Under the pieces are notes generated by a model that did no database searches, was not told the origin of the DNA, and saw only the letters and a list, made by a program, of their open reading frames with translations. A stretch of DNA of 64,000 bases from an uncultured Gammaproteobacteria bacterium (GTDB lineage Bacteria > Pseudomonadota > Gammaproteobacteria > PS1 > Pseudothioglobaceae), in contig CACDVH010000003.1 in the NCBI GenBank assembly GCA_902556205.1, positions 1 to 64,000 on the forward strand, in the 5' to 3' direction. Of the stretch, positions 1 through 8,948 are shown piece by piece (within the stretch, counting starts at the first letter, position 1; each line of letters opens with the position of its first letter). The position numbers and the translations under genes are program-made.

Positions 1-1689
1 CCATCGGCCATTCAAGAGCAATGCATTACTCACCTTCTCAAAGGTCATGATGTAATTGGACAAGCCCAAACAGGAACAGGCAAAACAGCTGCATTTTCGC
101 TTCCTTTGATTGACAGAATTGATATCAAAAACATTCAAGTTCAACTTTTAGTCCTAACGCCAACTCGTGAACTGGCAATCCAAGTATCCGAAGCTATCCA
201 GACTTACTCCAGGCATATCAAAGGTTTTCATGTCCTTCCAATTTATGGCGGCCAATCTTATGATGTTCAATTAAGACCGCTCAAAAGAGGCGTTCATGCT
301 GTAGTTGGAACACCCGGGAGAGTTATGGATCACCTCAAAAGAGGCACACTTAAGCTTAATTCGCTTAAGGCTTTGGTATTAGATGAAGCAGATGAAATGC
401 TCAGAATGGGCTTCATTGATGACGTGAAGTGGGTCATGGAGAAGCTACCAGAAGAGCGTCAAATTGCCCTCTTCTCTGCAACCATGCCTGATGTCATTAG
501 AAGAGTAGCAGAAAAATTTTTAGACAAACCCAAAATAGTTAAAATTAAAACAAAAACTGCTACAGCCAAAACAATATCCCAAAGGTATTGGCTTGTTGGT
601 GGGGTTCATAAACTGGACGCATTGACTCGAATTCTTGAAGTTGAAGCATTTGACGCCCTTCTGATTTTTGTCAGAACAAAAACGGCAACGGTAGACCTTG
701 CAGAAAAGCTATCGGCCAGAGGCTTTACAGCAGAAGCAATTAATGGTGATATTGCGCAAAATCATAGGGAGCGAATAATTCAGCATCTTAAAAAAGGGAA
801 AATTGATATCCTTATTGCAACTGATGTTGCTGCAAGAGGTCTTGATGTTGATCGAATCTCTCATGTAGTGAATTATGATATTCCCCAGGACCCTGAGTCC
901 TACGTCCATAGAATTGGAAGAACTGGTCGCGCTGGAAGAGACGGAAAAGCAATACTATTCGTTGCGCCCCGAGAAAGAAGAATGCTGAAAACCATTGAAA
1001 GAATTACTCGACAACCAATTGAGCCAATGATGCTGCCGTCAGCAAAAATCATTAATGAACAAAGGATTTTAAACTTTAAGCAAAGGATTACCCAAACTCT
1101 TGAAAATCAAGATCTCTCAATTTTTTCCGATTTAGTCCTTAGCTATCAGAAAGAAAATGAAGTCGATCTATTTAAAATTGCATCCTCACTTGCACTAATG
1201 GCACAAGGAACAGAGCCCCTATTACTTAGTGAAAAAGAGATCATTCAACCCGAAATAGACTCTAGGGATAATAAAACCATTGCAATTTCAATCCATGCTG
1301 ACCCTCTCAAAGATAATCCATCCATTCAAATGAGAAGATACAAAATATCACTAGGGAGAAGGGACAACATCAAGCCAGGGAATATTTTGGGGGCAATCGC
1401 CAACGAGGCTGAAATAAGTAGCGCATTCATTGGTGCAATTCAAATCCATCAAGACTTTACAACAGTTGATTTACCTGATGAGATGCCTAAAGAAACTCTT
1501 CAAATCCTCAAGAATACTAGGGTATTTAACAAAAAACTCAATATGGAAGAGTTGACTGAAAAAAATAATAAAACCTCTCCGCGCGAATCATCGAGTCATT
1601 TTAAAAGGGAATCTCCGAAAAAAAGAAGAAGAGGTAAGCCAAAAACAAATAGAGACAAAAAATTCTCAAGAAATCGCTCAAGAAGATAG
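1..1689 (+). CDS. deaD: DEAD-box ATP-dependent RNA helicase (DeaD/CsdA type), 5' end outside window
   Basis: The frame is open from base 1, so the start codon lies upstream of the window; about 562 residues are visible. The remaining helicase core is complete in order: part of the Q motif (PSAIQEQ) at the edge, Walker A AQTGTGKT, PTREL, TPGR, DEAD in VLDEADEML, SAT, and the C-terminal RecA domain ending in HRIGRTGRAGR. About residues 400-475 match a DbpA/CsdA-type RNA-binding fold, followed by a very basic, Arg/Lys-rich tail. Family knowledge: CsdA/DeaD unwinds RNA in the cytoplasm during ribosome assembly and cold adaptation. A cold-shock protein gene follows on the same strand, which fits that role. 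The C-terminal extension makes DeaD more likely than RhlE or SrmB. Confidence 0.93.
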   Translation, partial: PSAIQEQCITHLLKGHDVIGQAQTGTGKTAAFSLPLIDRIDIKNIQVQLLVLTPTRELAIQVSEAIQTYSRHIKGFHVLPIYGGQSYDVQLRPLKRGVHAVVGTPGRVMDHLKRGTLKLNSLKALVLDEADEMLRMGFIDDVKWVMEKLPEERQIALFSATMPDVIRRVAEKFLDKPKIVKIKTKTATAKTISQRYWLVGGVHKLDALTRILEVEAFDALLIFVRTKTATVDLAEKLSARGFTAEAINGDIAQNHRERIIQHLKKGKIDILIATDVAARGLDVDRISHVVNYDIPQDPESYVHRIGRTGRAGRDGKAILFVAPRERRMLKTIERITRQPIEPMMLPSAKIINEQRILNFKQRITQTLENQDLSIFSDLVLSYQKENEVDLFKIASSLALMAQGTEPLLLSEKEIIQPEIDSRDNKTIAISIHADPLKDNPSIQMRRYKISLGRRDNIKPGNILGAIANEAEISSAFIGAIQIHQDFTTVDLPDEMPKETLQILKNTRVFNKKLNMEELTEKNNKTSPRESSSHFKRESPKKRRRGKPKTNRDKKFSRNRSRR

Positions 1690-1741
1690 CCTTATCAGGC
1701 CCAACTAAATAAATATACATTATTAGATTTTTAGGTTAAAA

Positions 1742-1770
1742 TTGACTTTGCTGGTTAATATTCAGCTAAT
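1742..1770 (+). promoter_or_regulatory. Probable sigma-70 promoter of the cold-shock gene
   Basis: TTGACT at 1742-1747 and GCTAAT at 1765-1770 are separated by 17 bases. Transcription would begin near 1777, leaving a leader of about 90 bases before the cold-shock ATG at 1866. Long structured leaders are usual for cold-shock mRNAs. The -10 box is imperfect, so this is a prediction only. Confidence 0.45.
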
Positions 1771-1865
1771 TTTGATGTTGTGTTGTTGCTTCATAGTATG
1801 TCGGTTTCACAGTGATTTGGGTTGGTTGCATCTTTTCCATGTTTTATTTTTTTTTAGGAGACTGC

Positions 1866-2072
1866 ATGTCTACAACTACAGGTCGCGTTAAATGGTTTGA
1901 CGCAAAAAAAGGTTTTGGTTTTATTGAGCAAGAAAGTGGTGACGACGTATTCGTTCACTTCAGAGCAATACAAGGCGATGGCTACAAAACTCTTGAGGAA
2001 GGTCAAGAGGTTGAGTTTGAACTTGAAGATGGCGCTAAAGGCCCTCAAGCAGCAAACGTCGTAGCAAAATAA
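1866..2072 (+). CDS. Cold-shock protein (CspA family)
   Basis: A 68-residue single cold-shock domain, the normal size for CspA-like proteins. RNP1 (KGFGFI) and RNP2 (VFVHF) are intact, with the N-terminal GRVKWFD strand. The frame is open further upstream to a non-family extension, but the ATG at 1866 is preceded by AGGAG at 1857-1861 and gives the canonical N-terminus, so it is chosen. Family role: a nucleic-acid chaperone that binds single-stranded RNA or DNA. It has its own predicted promoter and a strong terminator, so it is probably monocistronic. It follows the helicase gene, another cold-adaptation factor. Which E. coli Csp paralogue it matches cannot be told from sequence alone. Confidence 0.95.
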   Translation: MSTTTGRVKWFDAKKGFGFIEQESGDDVFVHFRAIQGDGYKTLEEGQEVEFELEDGAKGPQAANVVAK

Positions 2073-2091
2073 TTTAAAAGTTATTTATCTG

Positions 2092-2117
2092 AACCCAGCT
2101 TTTAGCTGGGTTTTTTA
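2092..2117 (+). terminator. Rho-independent terminator after the cold-shock gene
   Basis: The inverted repeat AACCCAGCT / AGCTGGGTT has a short T-rich loop and is followed at once by a run of six T, then further T-rich sequence. It lies 19 bases past the cold-shock stop codon. Confidence 0.9.
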
Positions 2118-2247
2118 CTTTTTTCCCTCTCTAGACTGTTTTAAGTTTAATCTTCGAGTAACGATCAGTTTAGTAATAAATCCTCTTATTCAATTAAGAC
2201 TTAAGTGAGTGTGTGTCTATTCAGTTTTAATTAATTTCTATTTATTC

Positions 2248-2281
2248 ACTTCTTTTACAAAGAAGTCAATCGCTATATAAT
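2248..2281 (+). promoter_or_regulatory. Inverted repeat and -10 box upstream of sbcB
   Basis: ACTTCTTT-TAC-AAAGAAGT is a perfect 8-bp inverted repeat at 2248-2266. It is followed by TATAAT at 2276-2281, about 20 bases before the sbcB ATG. The repeat overlaps where a -35 element would lie, so it could be an operator or a hairpin. No regulator is identified. The rest of the 228-base gap after the cold-shock gene shows nothing I recognise. Confidence 0.35.
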
Positions 2282-2301
2282 TGTTAGAAACTAAAGGCCC
2301 T

Positions 2302-3729
2302 ATGAAAACATTCTATTGGTATGATTATGAAACTTTTGGTCTTTCACCAAAAGTGCAAAGAATTGCTCAATTTGCTGGGATTAGAACGGATGAAAATCTT
2401 AATATTCTTGATGAGCATATGTTTTATTGTAAACCAACCTATGACAGCCTTCCAGCACCTGAAGCTTGTTCAGTAACCGGCATTACCCCGCAAATATGTG
2501 AAGAAAAAGGGTTTATTGAGCATGAGTTTATAAAAAAAATACATGCTGAGTTTTCACAGCCCGAAACCTGTATTGTTGGATATAACTCAATTGCTTTTGA
2601 TGATGAGTATACAAGGCATACTCTTTTTAGAAATTTTTTGGATCCATACTCTTGGCATTGGCAACATGGTAATTCAAGGTGGGATATTTTAAGCGTCGCT
2701 AGATTTTGCTATGCCCACAAGGAGAGAGATAGTCTTAACTGGGTAAAAAATGATAAAAATAGGCCTATTTTTAAGCTAGATAACCTTGCTCCTGCAAATA
2801 ATATTGAGCACAGCAATGCCCATGATGCTATGGCTGATGTAAGAGCAACAATTGGTATTGCCTCAATAATTAAGAATACTCAGCCTAAATTCTTTGAATA
2901 TGCATTGAGTCTTAGAAATAAAAAAGAAGTAGAAAATCTTATCAACCTTTTTTACCCTATGCTTTTAACTAACTCTAGCTTTGGTTATAAGTCATCTTTC
3001 ACAAGACTTGTAACTGCCATCTGCTATCACCCAGATTATTCAGACCGTGCAATTGTTTTTAACCTCAATCAAGACCCAGAAATGCTTTTAGAGCTTGATA
3101 CAGAGGAATTAAAAAAACTAACTTTCACCAGAAAATCTGACTTACCAAAAGGTATTGAAAAGCTTGATTTGAATGAAGTAGTATTTAACAAAAGCCCAAT
3201 GTTCGTCTGCAGTCCGAATGAAGATAGCTTTAAACTTTCGCCTGCTCTAATAGAAAAGTTTCAGATTGATATGGAGAATTGTTTAAAAAATTTATCATTT
3301 ATCCATCAAAATAAGTCAAAAATTGAAGAGAAAGTTAAATCAATCTATAAACTAACTTCAGAAAGACAACAAAGCCCTGATGTTGATCAATCTCTCTATG
3401 ATGGCTTTATTAGCAACCATGATAGAGCTATTTGTAATGAAATACAGGATCTTTCAAGTAAAGATTTTGCTATTTATAATCCAGCATTTGAAGACAAAAA
3501 ACTTTCAAAACTTTTTTTAAATTTTAAGGCAAGAAATTATCCTCAATATCTGAATGATATTGAACAAGATGAATGGTTTGAAATCGTTCAATCGAGAATT
3601 CAGAATGGTGAAAATGGATTCCTATCTATTGATAGCTTTGAAAGAAGCTTAAATCATTTAAAAGAAAGCTATCCAGATAGAAAAAAACTCTGGAAACAGC
3701 TTGAGGATTATGCAGATTCATTTATTTGA
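2302..3729 (+). CDS. sbcB: Exodeoxyribonuclease I
   Basis: Starting at the ATG at 2302 the protein is 475 residues, the same length as E. coli exonuclease I. The N-terminus carries the DnaQ-fold exonuclease motif I (FYWYDYETFG), with the acidic D and E that bind metal. Motif II is around YNSIAFDDE, and motif III ends in NAHDAMADV (DEDDh type). The SH3-like and helical C-terminal regions follow. The enzyme degrades single-stranded DNA 3' to 5' in recombination and mismatch repair. An in-frame TTG at 2281 would add seven residues absent from the family; the ATG is preferred. It stands between the cold-shock gene and nth with its own probable promoter. Confidence 0.95.
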   Translation: MKTFYWYDYETFGLSPKVQRIAQFAGIRTDENLNILDEHMFYCKPTYDSLPAPEACSVTGITPQICEEKGFIEHEFIKKIHAEFSQPETCIVGYNSIAFDDEYTRHTLFRNFLDPYSWHWQHGNSRWDILSVARFCYAHKERDSLNWVKNDKNRPIFKLDNLAPANNIEHSNAHDAMADVRATIGIASIIKNTQPKFFEYALSLRNKKEVENLINLFYPMLLTNSSFGYKSSFTRLVTAICYHPDYSDRAIVFNLNQDPEMLLELDTEELKKLTFTRKSDLPKGIEKLDLNEVVFNKSPMFVCSPNEDSFKLSPALIEKFQIDMENCLKNLSFIHQNKSKIEEKVKSIYKLTSERQQSPDVDQSLYDGFISNHDRAICNEIQDLSSKDFAIYNPAFEDKKLSKLFLNFKARNYPQYLNDIEQDEWFEIVQSRIQNGENGFLSIDSFERSLNHLKESYPDRKKLWKQLEDYADSFI

Positions 3730-3805
3730 AGATTGATTGGTTGTTGATAAATATATAAAAATTAAGTATAATATTTGACCCATAGTTAAACCAAAAAAGG
3801 TTCAA

Positions 3806-4438
3806 ATGAACGCAGAAACTAGAAGTGAAATGTTTGGTAGGCTTTTAAAGCAAATCCCTAATCCAACAACTGAGCTTAACTATTCAACATCATTCGAACT
3901 GCTTGTTGCGGTTACTCTATCAGCGCAAGCGACTGACAAGAGTGTTAATCAGGTAACAGACATCTTATTTCCTCTTGCAAACACACCTGAATCAATATTC
4001 GATCTGGGTGAAGACAAACTAAGAGATACAATTAAGTCTATAGGGTTATTTAACTCTAAGGCAAAGCATATTATTCAAACTTGTAGAATAATCATTGATA
4101 AGTATAACTCTGAAGTTCCCGAGACCAGAAAAGAATTAGAAGCTCTTCCTGGTGTCGGAAGAAAAACGGCCAATGTAGTTCTCAATACTGCATTTGGACA
4201 ACCTACAATTGCTGTTGATACTCATATCTATAGGGTAGCCAATAGAACAGCAATTGCTTCTGGAAAAACCGTGCTAGAGGTTGAAAAAAAATTAATCAAA
4301 TTCATACCTGATGAATTCAAAGTTCCAGCTCACCATCTAATGATCCTTCATGGCAGATATGTCTGTAAGGCAAGATCTCCGCATTGCACTGACTGCATAC
4401 TGCTAGATTTGTGCGAATACGAAGAGAAAAATATCTAG
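3806..4438 (+). CDS. nth: Endonuclease III, DNA glycosylase/AP lyase
   Basis: 210 residues, the usual length. The helix-hairpin-helix is seen at LPGVGRKTA, containing the catalytic lysine, and the catalytic aspartate follows in AVDTHIYRV. The C-terminus carries the four-cysteine [4Fe-4S] pattern C-x6-C-x2-C-x5-C, ending LDLCEY. The enzyme removes oxidised pyrimidines and nicks the abasic site in base-excision repair. The ATG at 3806 follows an AAAAGG-like ribosome site. The small DUF1841 gene starts six bases after the stop, so the two are probably co-transcribed. Confidence 0.97.
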   Translation: MNAETRSEMFGRLLKQIPNPTTELNYSTSFELLVAVTLSAQATDKSVNQVTDILFPLANTPESIFDLGEDKLRDTIKSIGLFNSKAKHIIQTCRIIIDKYNSEVPETRKELEALPGVGRKTANVVLNTAFGQPTIAVDTHIYRVANRTAIASGKTVLEVEKKLIKFIPDEFKVPAHHLMILHGRYVCKARSPHCTDCILLDLCEYEEKNI

Positions 4439-4443
4439 GCTAA

Positions 4444-4857
4444 GTGTTTACCTCTGACAGATCTGAGCAAAGAAAATATTTATCTGAAGCCTGGGATAAA
4501 TATAATTCTAATCAACCTCTAGAGCCCTTAGAACTTCAATTAGCAAAAATAATTGAAAGTCACTCTGAATATCAAAAAATTATTAACGATTTAGAAACTG
4601 AATACTTTCCAGAGCAAGGAAAAACTAATCCATATCTTCACATTAATCTTCACTTGTCATTACAAGATCAAATTAACTTGGACCAACCAAAAGGAGTCAA
4701 GGAGATATATACTAATTTGTTAAACAAATACAATGACTCTCATCAAGTCGAACACCTAATGATGGAACACTTAGCTGAAATGATTTTTAATTCTCAGAAA
4801 TACAACAAATCGATGGATCTTGAACACTATCTGAGATCTTTGCAAGAACTTAAATAA
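4444..4857 (+). CDS. DUF1841 family protein of unknown function
   Basis: 137 residues starting at GTG. The sequence has the family's hallmarks: an N-terminal region with AWDKYNSNQPLEPLE, an ESHSEYQ motif, and a central NPYLHINLHLSLQDQ motif. It ends near MDLEHYLRSL. It appears to be a soluble, mostly helical, acidic protein without a signal peptide. The family is common in gammaproteobacteria and betaproteobacteria and is often next to nth, as here; the function is not established. The GTG lies five bases after the nth stop, and no better ATG exists near the conserved N-terminus. Confidence 0.8.
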   Translation: MFTSDRSEQRKYLSEAWDKYNSNQPLEPLELQLAKIIESHSEYQKIINDLETEYFPEQGKTNPYLHINLHLSLQDQINLDQPKGVKEIYTNLLNKYNDSHQVEHLMMEHLAEMIFNSQKYNKSMDLEHYLRSLQELK

Positions 4858-4897
4858 AATCAATCAATCAATCATACAATAGTTCAATAAGACACTA

Positions 4898-5512
4898 TCA
4901 AGGCCAATTTACAAAGTTACTCAAAAGCTGTAAGCCATCCGATTGTGATTTTTCTGGATGAAATTGAACTGCGAATACATTGTCTAATGCGATCGCAGAT
5001 ACAAATTCATGTCCATAATTTGTAGTGCCAAAAACACAATCTTGATTAACTGGTTTCACATAATAACTATGAACGCTATAAAAACGACTATTATTTTCAA
5101 TATTAAACCAAAGTGGGTGATCTTTAGATTGATTTACATTATTCCAACCCATATGTGGAATTTTTAATTCATTATTCTTAAATTTAACTACTTCTCCTGG
5201 AACTATTGATAACCCGTTAGTTCCTTTATCCTCCTCGCTTGAGTCAAATAATAGCTGCAAACCTAAACAAATACCCAAGAATGGTTTGGATTGAAATGAA
5301 AATTTAATTTCATCAATTAACGAGTTTTCCTCCAGCGCGCTCATGCATGACCCCATTGCTCCTTGTCCTGGAAAAACAATTCGGTCAGAGTCTCTTATTA
5401 ATTTAGGATCACTAGTAAGTATGCAATTATCATTTGGCGCAACATGCTCAAGCGCCTTCTGAACGGAACGGACATTCCCCATTCCATAGTCCACAATTGC
5501 GATTGTTTGCAT
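4898..5512 (-). CDS. hisH: Imidazole glycerol phosphate synthase, glutaminase subunit HisH
   Basis: 204 residues of class I glutamine amidotransferase. The nucleophile cysteine is in GICLGLQLLF, and the catalytic His-Glu pair is in VQFHPEKSQSDG. The N-terminus IAVVDYG-like strand (IAIVDYGMGN) is typical of HisH. It supplies ammonia from glutamine to HisF for the fifth step of histidine synthesis. It is the last gene of an apparent asd-hisB-hisH transcription unit, 18 bases after hisB. The usual partner hisF is not in the window, and hisA is 33 kb away. Confidence 0.96.
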   Translation of the reverse strand: MQTIAIVDYGMGNVRSVQKALEHVAPNDNCILTSDPKLIRDSDRIVFPGQGAMGSCMSALEENSLIDEIKFSFQSKPFLGICLGLQLLFDSSEEDKGTNGLSIVPGEVVKFKNNELKIPHMGWNNVNQSKDHPLWFNIENNSRFYSVHSYYVKPVNQDCVFGTTNYGHEFVSAIALDNVFAVQFHPEKSQSDGLQLLSNFVNWP

Positions 5513-5530
5513 GATGCTATGCCTGGTTAA

Positions 5531-6112
5531 TTAGAGTGAACCCTTTGTTGATGGAATAACACCCGATTGTCTTTCATCTGGTGTTGTCGCCATTCTAAGC
5601 GCCCTACCAAATGCCTTAAAGACAGTTTCAGCTTGATGATGTGAATTTATGCCCTTCAAATTATCAATATGTAGAGTAACCAAAGAGTGATTAACAAATC
5701 CTTGAAAGAATTCTCTAATGAGATCCAGATCAAATGACCCAACTCTATCTCTTGTGAACTTAACTCCTAATTCTAACCCTGGTCGTCCAGATAGATCAAT
5801 CACGACTCTTGACAATGCCTCATCAAGTGGAACATAAGAATGCCCGTATCGTGTAAGGCCTTTTTTATCTCCAACGGCATCAGAGAATGCCTTTCCTAAA
5901 GTGATACCAACATCTTCAACAGTATGATGATCGTCTATATCTGTATCACCTTTACAGCTAATCGTTATATCCATTAAACCATGACGCGCAATTTGATCTA
6001 GCATATGGTCTAAAAATGGAACCCCGGTATCTATATTAGCTTTTCCAATACCATAGAGCTCAAGACTTACCTTGATATCAGTTTCATTTGTCTTTCTCTC
6101 TTTAATAACCAT
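5531..6112 (-). CDS. hisB: Imidazoleglycerol-phosphate dehydratase (monofunctional HisB)
   Basis: 193 residues, the size of the stand-alone dehydratase; it lacks the N-terminal phosphatase domain of the bifunctional E. coli HisB. Both manganese-binding histidine clusters are present: [11 protein letters not shown] and [10 protein letters not shown] in the N half, and HSLVTLH and [12 protein letters not shown] in the C half. It converts imidazole-glycerol phosphate to imidazole-acetol phosphate in histidine synthesis. It lies 14 bases after asd and 18 before hisH. A separate histidinol-phosphatase would be needed and is not seen in the window. Confidence 0.97.
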   Translation of the reverse strand: MVIKERKTNETDIKVSLELYGIGKANIDTGVPFLDHMLDQIARHGLMDITISCKGDTDIDDHHTVEDVGITLGKAFSDAVGDKKGLTRYGHSYVPLDEALSRVVIDLSGRPGLELGVKFTRDRVGSFDLDLIREFFQGFVNHSLVTLHIDNLKGINSHHQAETVFKAFGRALRMATTPDERQSGVIPSTKGSL

Positions 6113-6126
6113 TTTTTGATTTTATC

Positions 6127-7152
6127 TTATGAAATATAGTCTTTGATTAGTATTTCAGCTATTTGAATTGTATTGAGTGCGGCTCCTTTTCGGATATTAT
6201 CCGAAACTACCCATAAATTTAGTCCATTTTCAAAACTAATATCTTCTCTAATTCTGCTGACATATGTTGCATCATTATTAGTTGCCTCAGAGAATGGAGT
6301 TGCGTAACCGCCGCTCTCTCTTTTATCCATGACCTCCACTCCATCAGCATTCTCAAGTAAATTACGGGCATCTTTAGCCGTTAATTTCTCTTTTGTTTCA
6401 ATATGTACCGCTTCCGAATGGCCATATACCACTGGTATTCTAACTGCAGTAGGGTTAACCAGAATTTCATCATCCTCAAAGATTTTTTGGGTCTCCCATA
6501 CCATTTTCATTTCCTCTCTTGTATAGCCATTTTCTTGAAATGTATCAATATGAGGTATAGCATTGAATGCGATTTGTTTTGGATAAACATCAACCTCTAC
6601 ATCATTGCCATTTAAGAGATTTGCAGTTTGGGTTGTCAGCTCAGTTATCGCCTCTTTACCACTTCCAGAGACTGCTTGATAGGTAGCAACATTGATTCTT
6701 GAAATACCTACAGCATCATAGATCGGTTTTAAAGCAACTAACATCTGAATAGTTGAACAATTTGGATTAGCAATAATATTACGATTTGTATACTCAGCTA
6801 TGGCATGCGGATTAACTTCTGGCACAACAAGGGGAATATCTGCATCACGCCTAAAATGAGACGTATTATCTATAACAATACAACCTTGTTCTGCAGCTAT
6901 AGGTGCATATTTTTCAGATATACTACCTCCAGCTGAAAATAATCCAATTTGAGCTTGTGAAAAATCAAAAGTATCTAAATCTTGAACGACCCATGACTTC
7001 CCTTGGCAAGAAACTTTAGTTCCTGCAGAACGTTTTGAAGCTAATGGATATAAGTTTTCAATAGGAAAGTTCCTCTGATCTAGAATTGAAATCAAAGTTT
7101 CACCAACTGCTCCAGTTGCTCCAACAATAGCAACGTTATATTTTTGACTCAT
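6127..7152 (-). CDS. asd: Aspartate-semialdehyde dehydrogenase
   Basis: 341 residues. The N-terminal NADP-binding loop is GATGAVGET, and the catalytic cysteine is in NPNCSTIQM. The active-site histidine is in YGHSEAVH. The shorter length and motif spacing resemble the non-E. coli type of Asd found in many gammaproteobacteria. It reduces aspartyl phosphate to the semialdehyde, feeding lysine, threonine, methionine and cell wall synthesis. An aspartokinase that would supply its substrate lies at 31.9-33.0 kb. It heads an asd-hisB-hisH unit, with a 125-base AT-rich gap upstream that should hold the promoter. Confidence 0.96.
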   Translation of the reverse strand: MSQKYNVAIVGATGAVGETLISILDQRNFPIENLYPLASKRSAGTKVSCQGKSWVVQDLDTFDFSQAQIGLFSAGGSISEKYAPIAAEQGCIVIDNTSHFRRDADIPLVVPEVNPHAIAEYTNRNIIANPNCSTIQMLVALKPIYDAVGISRINVATYQAVSGSGKEAITELTTQTANLLNGNDVEVDVYPKQIAFNAIPHIDTFQENGYTREEMKMVWETQKIFEDDEILVNPTAVRIPVVYGHSEAVHIETKEKLTAKDARNLLENADGVEVMDKRESGGYATPFSEATNNDATYVSRIREDISFENGLNLWVVSDNIRKGAALNTIQIAEILIKDYIS

Positions 7153-7277
7153 AATGCTCTAAGGCTTTAAAAAAACTATAGATTATAAAGTACTAGGCCT
7201 AAAATTCATGAATATATGCAACACTTTTACAAATTTAGTGCCATTTTAAAAGCGAAAATACTGAGAATTCTGATAAA

Positions 7278-8183
7278 TTATGGAAGTCGCCATGGCAGCT
7301 CACCATCATTAAATGATGCAGTATAAAGCTCAAACCAGGTCTCACGGTCCATCTTAACACTCATAGCATCAGAAATTTTTGCAATTCTATCTAAATTATT
7401 TGTACCCATAACAGGACAAATCTTTGCAGGATGGGCCAATATCCAAGCAACTGCCACGGCAGCTATATCAACATTTTGATTGGCTGCTATTTTCGACAAG
7501 ACCTTTGTGAGATTCCCCTTGCCCTTCACAAGTTTCCCCCCACCAAGAGGTGACCAAGCCATTATGGGTGTTGCTCGTTCTTGATGAAAAGTAAGGTCTC
7601 CATTTGTGAATGACTCAGTTGCAGCCAATGACATTTCAATTTGGTTCGTTACTAATTTACTTTTCATAGCAGATTGCAAAAGGCTAAAGTCCCAGGGTTT
7701 GAAATTTGACACGCCTACCTCTTTAACTTTCCCAGATAAAACAAGATCATCTAATGCCTTGCCAGTCTCTAAGTGGTCCATAAAAGGGTCTTGACGATGA
7801 ATTAATAACAAATCTAGGTGATCTATTGACATATTTTTTAAAGAGGCATCTACAGAATTAAAAATATGCTCCTTTGATGTGTCGTAGTGACTTACTGATG
7901 CATTAGAATATCTAGCAGAGGGATTTACTATTCCACATTTAGATATAATTTCAATCTGTTCTCTAAAGGATGGGTTTGCTTTTAAAGCCTCTCCAAATAA
8001 TGCTTCTGAAGTATATAGACCATAAACTGCAGCCTGATCAAATGAAGTAATTCCTTGATCTAAACATATATTAATTTTTTCACCAATATGTTGGGAAGAT
8101 ACATTGGTATCGTCAGCTAAACGCCACATTCCATAAACTATTCTACTAAGGCTTGTAGAATTAGATAAATTAACGCGTTCCAT
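7278..8183 (-). CDS. Aldo/keto reductase family oxidoreductase
   Basis: 301 residues of the AKR barrel. The catalytic tetrad is visible: Asp in SFDQAAVYG with its tyrosine, lysine in IISKCG, and histidine in LLLIHRQDP. The phosphate-binding end is near CPVMGTNNLDRI. It resembles YdhF-type NADPH reductases. The ATG at 8183 has GGAG five bases upstream, whereas the alternative GTG six bases earlier directly abuts that same GGAG, so the ATG is chosen. It is the last gene of the dsbA-thiD-hisC-NIF3 block, 24 bases after the NIF3 gene. The substrate is not predictable. Confidence 0.88.
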   Translation of the reverse strand: MERVNLSNSTSLSRIVYGMWRLADDTNVSSQHIGEKINICLDQGITSFDQAAVYGLYTSEALFGEALKANPSFREQIEIISKCGIVNPSARYSNASVSHYDTSKEHIFNSVDASLKNMSIDHLDLLLIHRQDPFMDHLETGKALDDLVLSGKVKEVGVSNFKPWDFSLLQSAMKSKLVTNQIEMSLAATESFTNGDLTFHQERATPIMAWSPLGGGKLVKGKGNLTKVLSKIAANQNVDIAAVAVAWILAHPAKICPVMGTNNLDRIAKISDAMSVKMDRETWFELYTASFNDGELPWRLP

Positions 8184-8207
8184 GAGCACTCCAAGTAGTA
8201 CTTTTGA

Positions 8208-8948
8208 TTAAACAGAATTGCTGACTTCAATAAATTGATGCTTCAATCTAAATTTAGAACAAAGATGGTCACAAAGAGCTTGAACTCCATACCTTTCAGT
8301 TGCATGATGACCGGCAGAAATAAATGTAATGTTATTCTCCTTAGCTACAGCAGGTGTCTTTTCTGAGACTTCTCCAGTCAAATACAAATCAACATTCAGA
8401 TTGATTGCATCCTCTATGAAGCCTTGGGCAGCACCAGTACACCAGGCAATTTTTTTAATCTGCCCCCTTTTATTACCAAATATTTGTGGAACTCGACCCA
8501 GTTTTTCTTCGATCAATCTTTCAAAATCACTCAAATTGATACTCAGCTCGCCTTGCCAAAGCAAACTATCTTCAACAGACTTCATCTTGGTAATGCCTAA
8601 ACGCTTTCCAAGCTCAATATTATTTCCAACCTTTGAATGATCATCTAGTGGGAGGTGGTAAGCAAATAGATTGATTTGATTTTTGATGAGTAATTCAATT
8701 TTTTTTCTCTTGGCACCAACGATAACTTTGGACTCATTATCCCAAAAGATACCATGATGAACAAAAATAGCATCTGCTTTCTCGACAACAGCTTGTTCAA
8801 TCAAATCTAAGTTTGCACTTACACCACTAACAATTTTATTTATAGTTTGACTTCCCTCTACCTGCAATCCATTAGGACCATAATCTTTGTATTTACTAAC
8901 ACTTAGATAATTATCACAATAATTATTTAGCTCATCTCTATCAACCAT
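8208..8948 (-). CDS. NIF3/YbgI-family dinuclear metal-binding protein
   Basis: 246 residues with the family's metal ligands: FVHHGIFW and YHLPLDDH in the first half, and SAGHHATERYG near the C-terminus. NYGPNGLQVEG-like sequence (YGPNGLQVEG) at the N-terminus is characteristic. Family knowledge: hexameric ring proteins with a two-metal site; some are described as GTP cyclohydrolase I type 2, but the general function is unsettled. The start overlaps the end of hisC by eight bases, so translation is probably coupled. The mix of neighbours (hisC, thiD, dsbA) does not point to one pathway. Confidence 0.92.
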   Translation of the reverse strand: MVDRDELNNYCDNYLSVSKYKDYGPNGLQVEGSQTINKIVSGVSANLDLIEQAVVEKADAIFVHHGIFWDNESKVIVGAKRKKIELLIKNQINLFAYHLPLDDHSKVGNNIELGKRLGITKMKSVEDSLLWQGELSINLSDFERLIEEKLGRVPQIFGNKRGQIKKIAWCTGAAQGFIEDAINLNVDLYLTGEVSEKTPAVAKENNITFISAGHHATERYGVQALCDHLCSKFRLKHQFIEVSNSV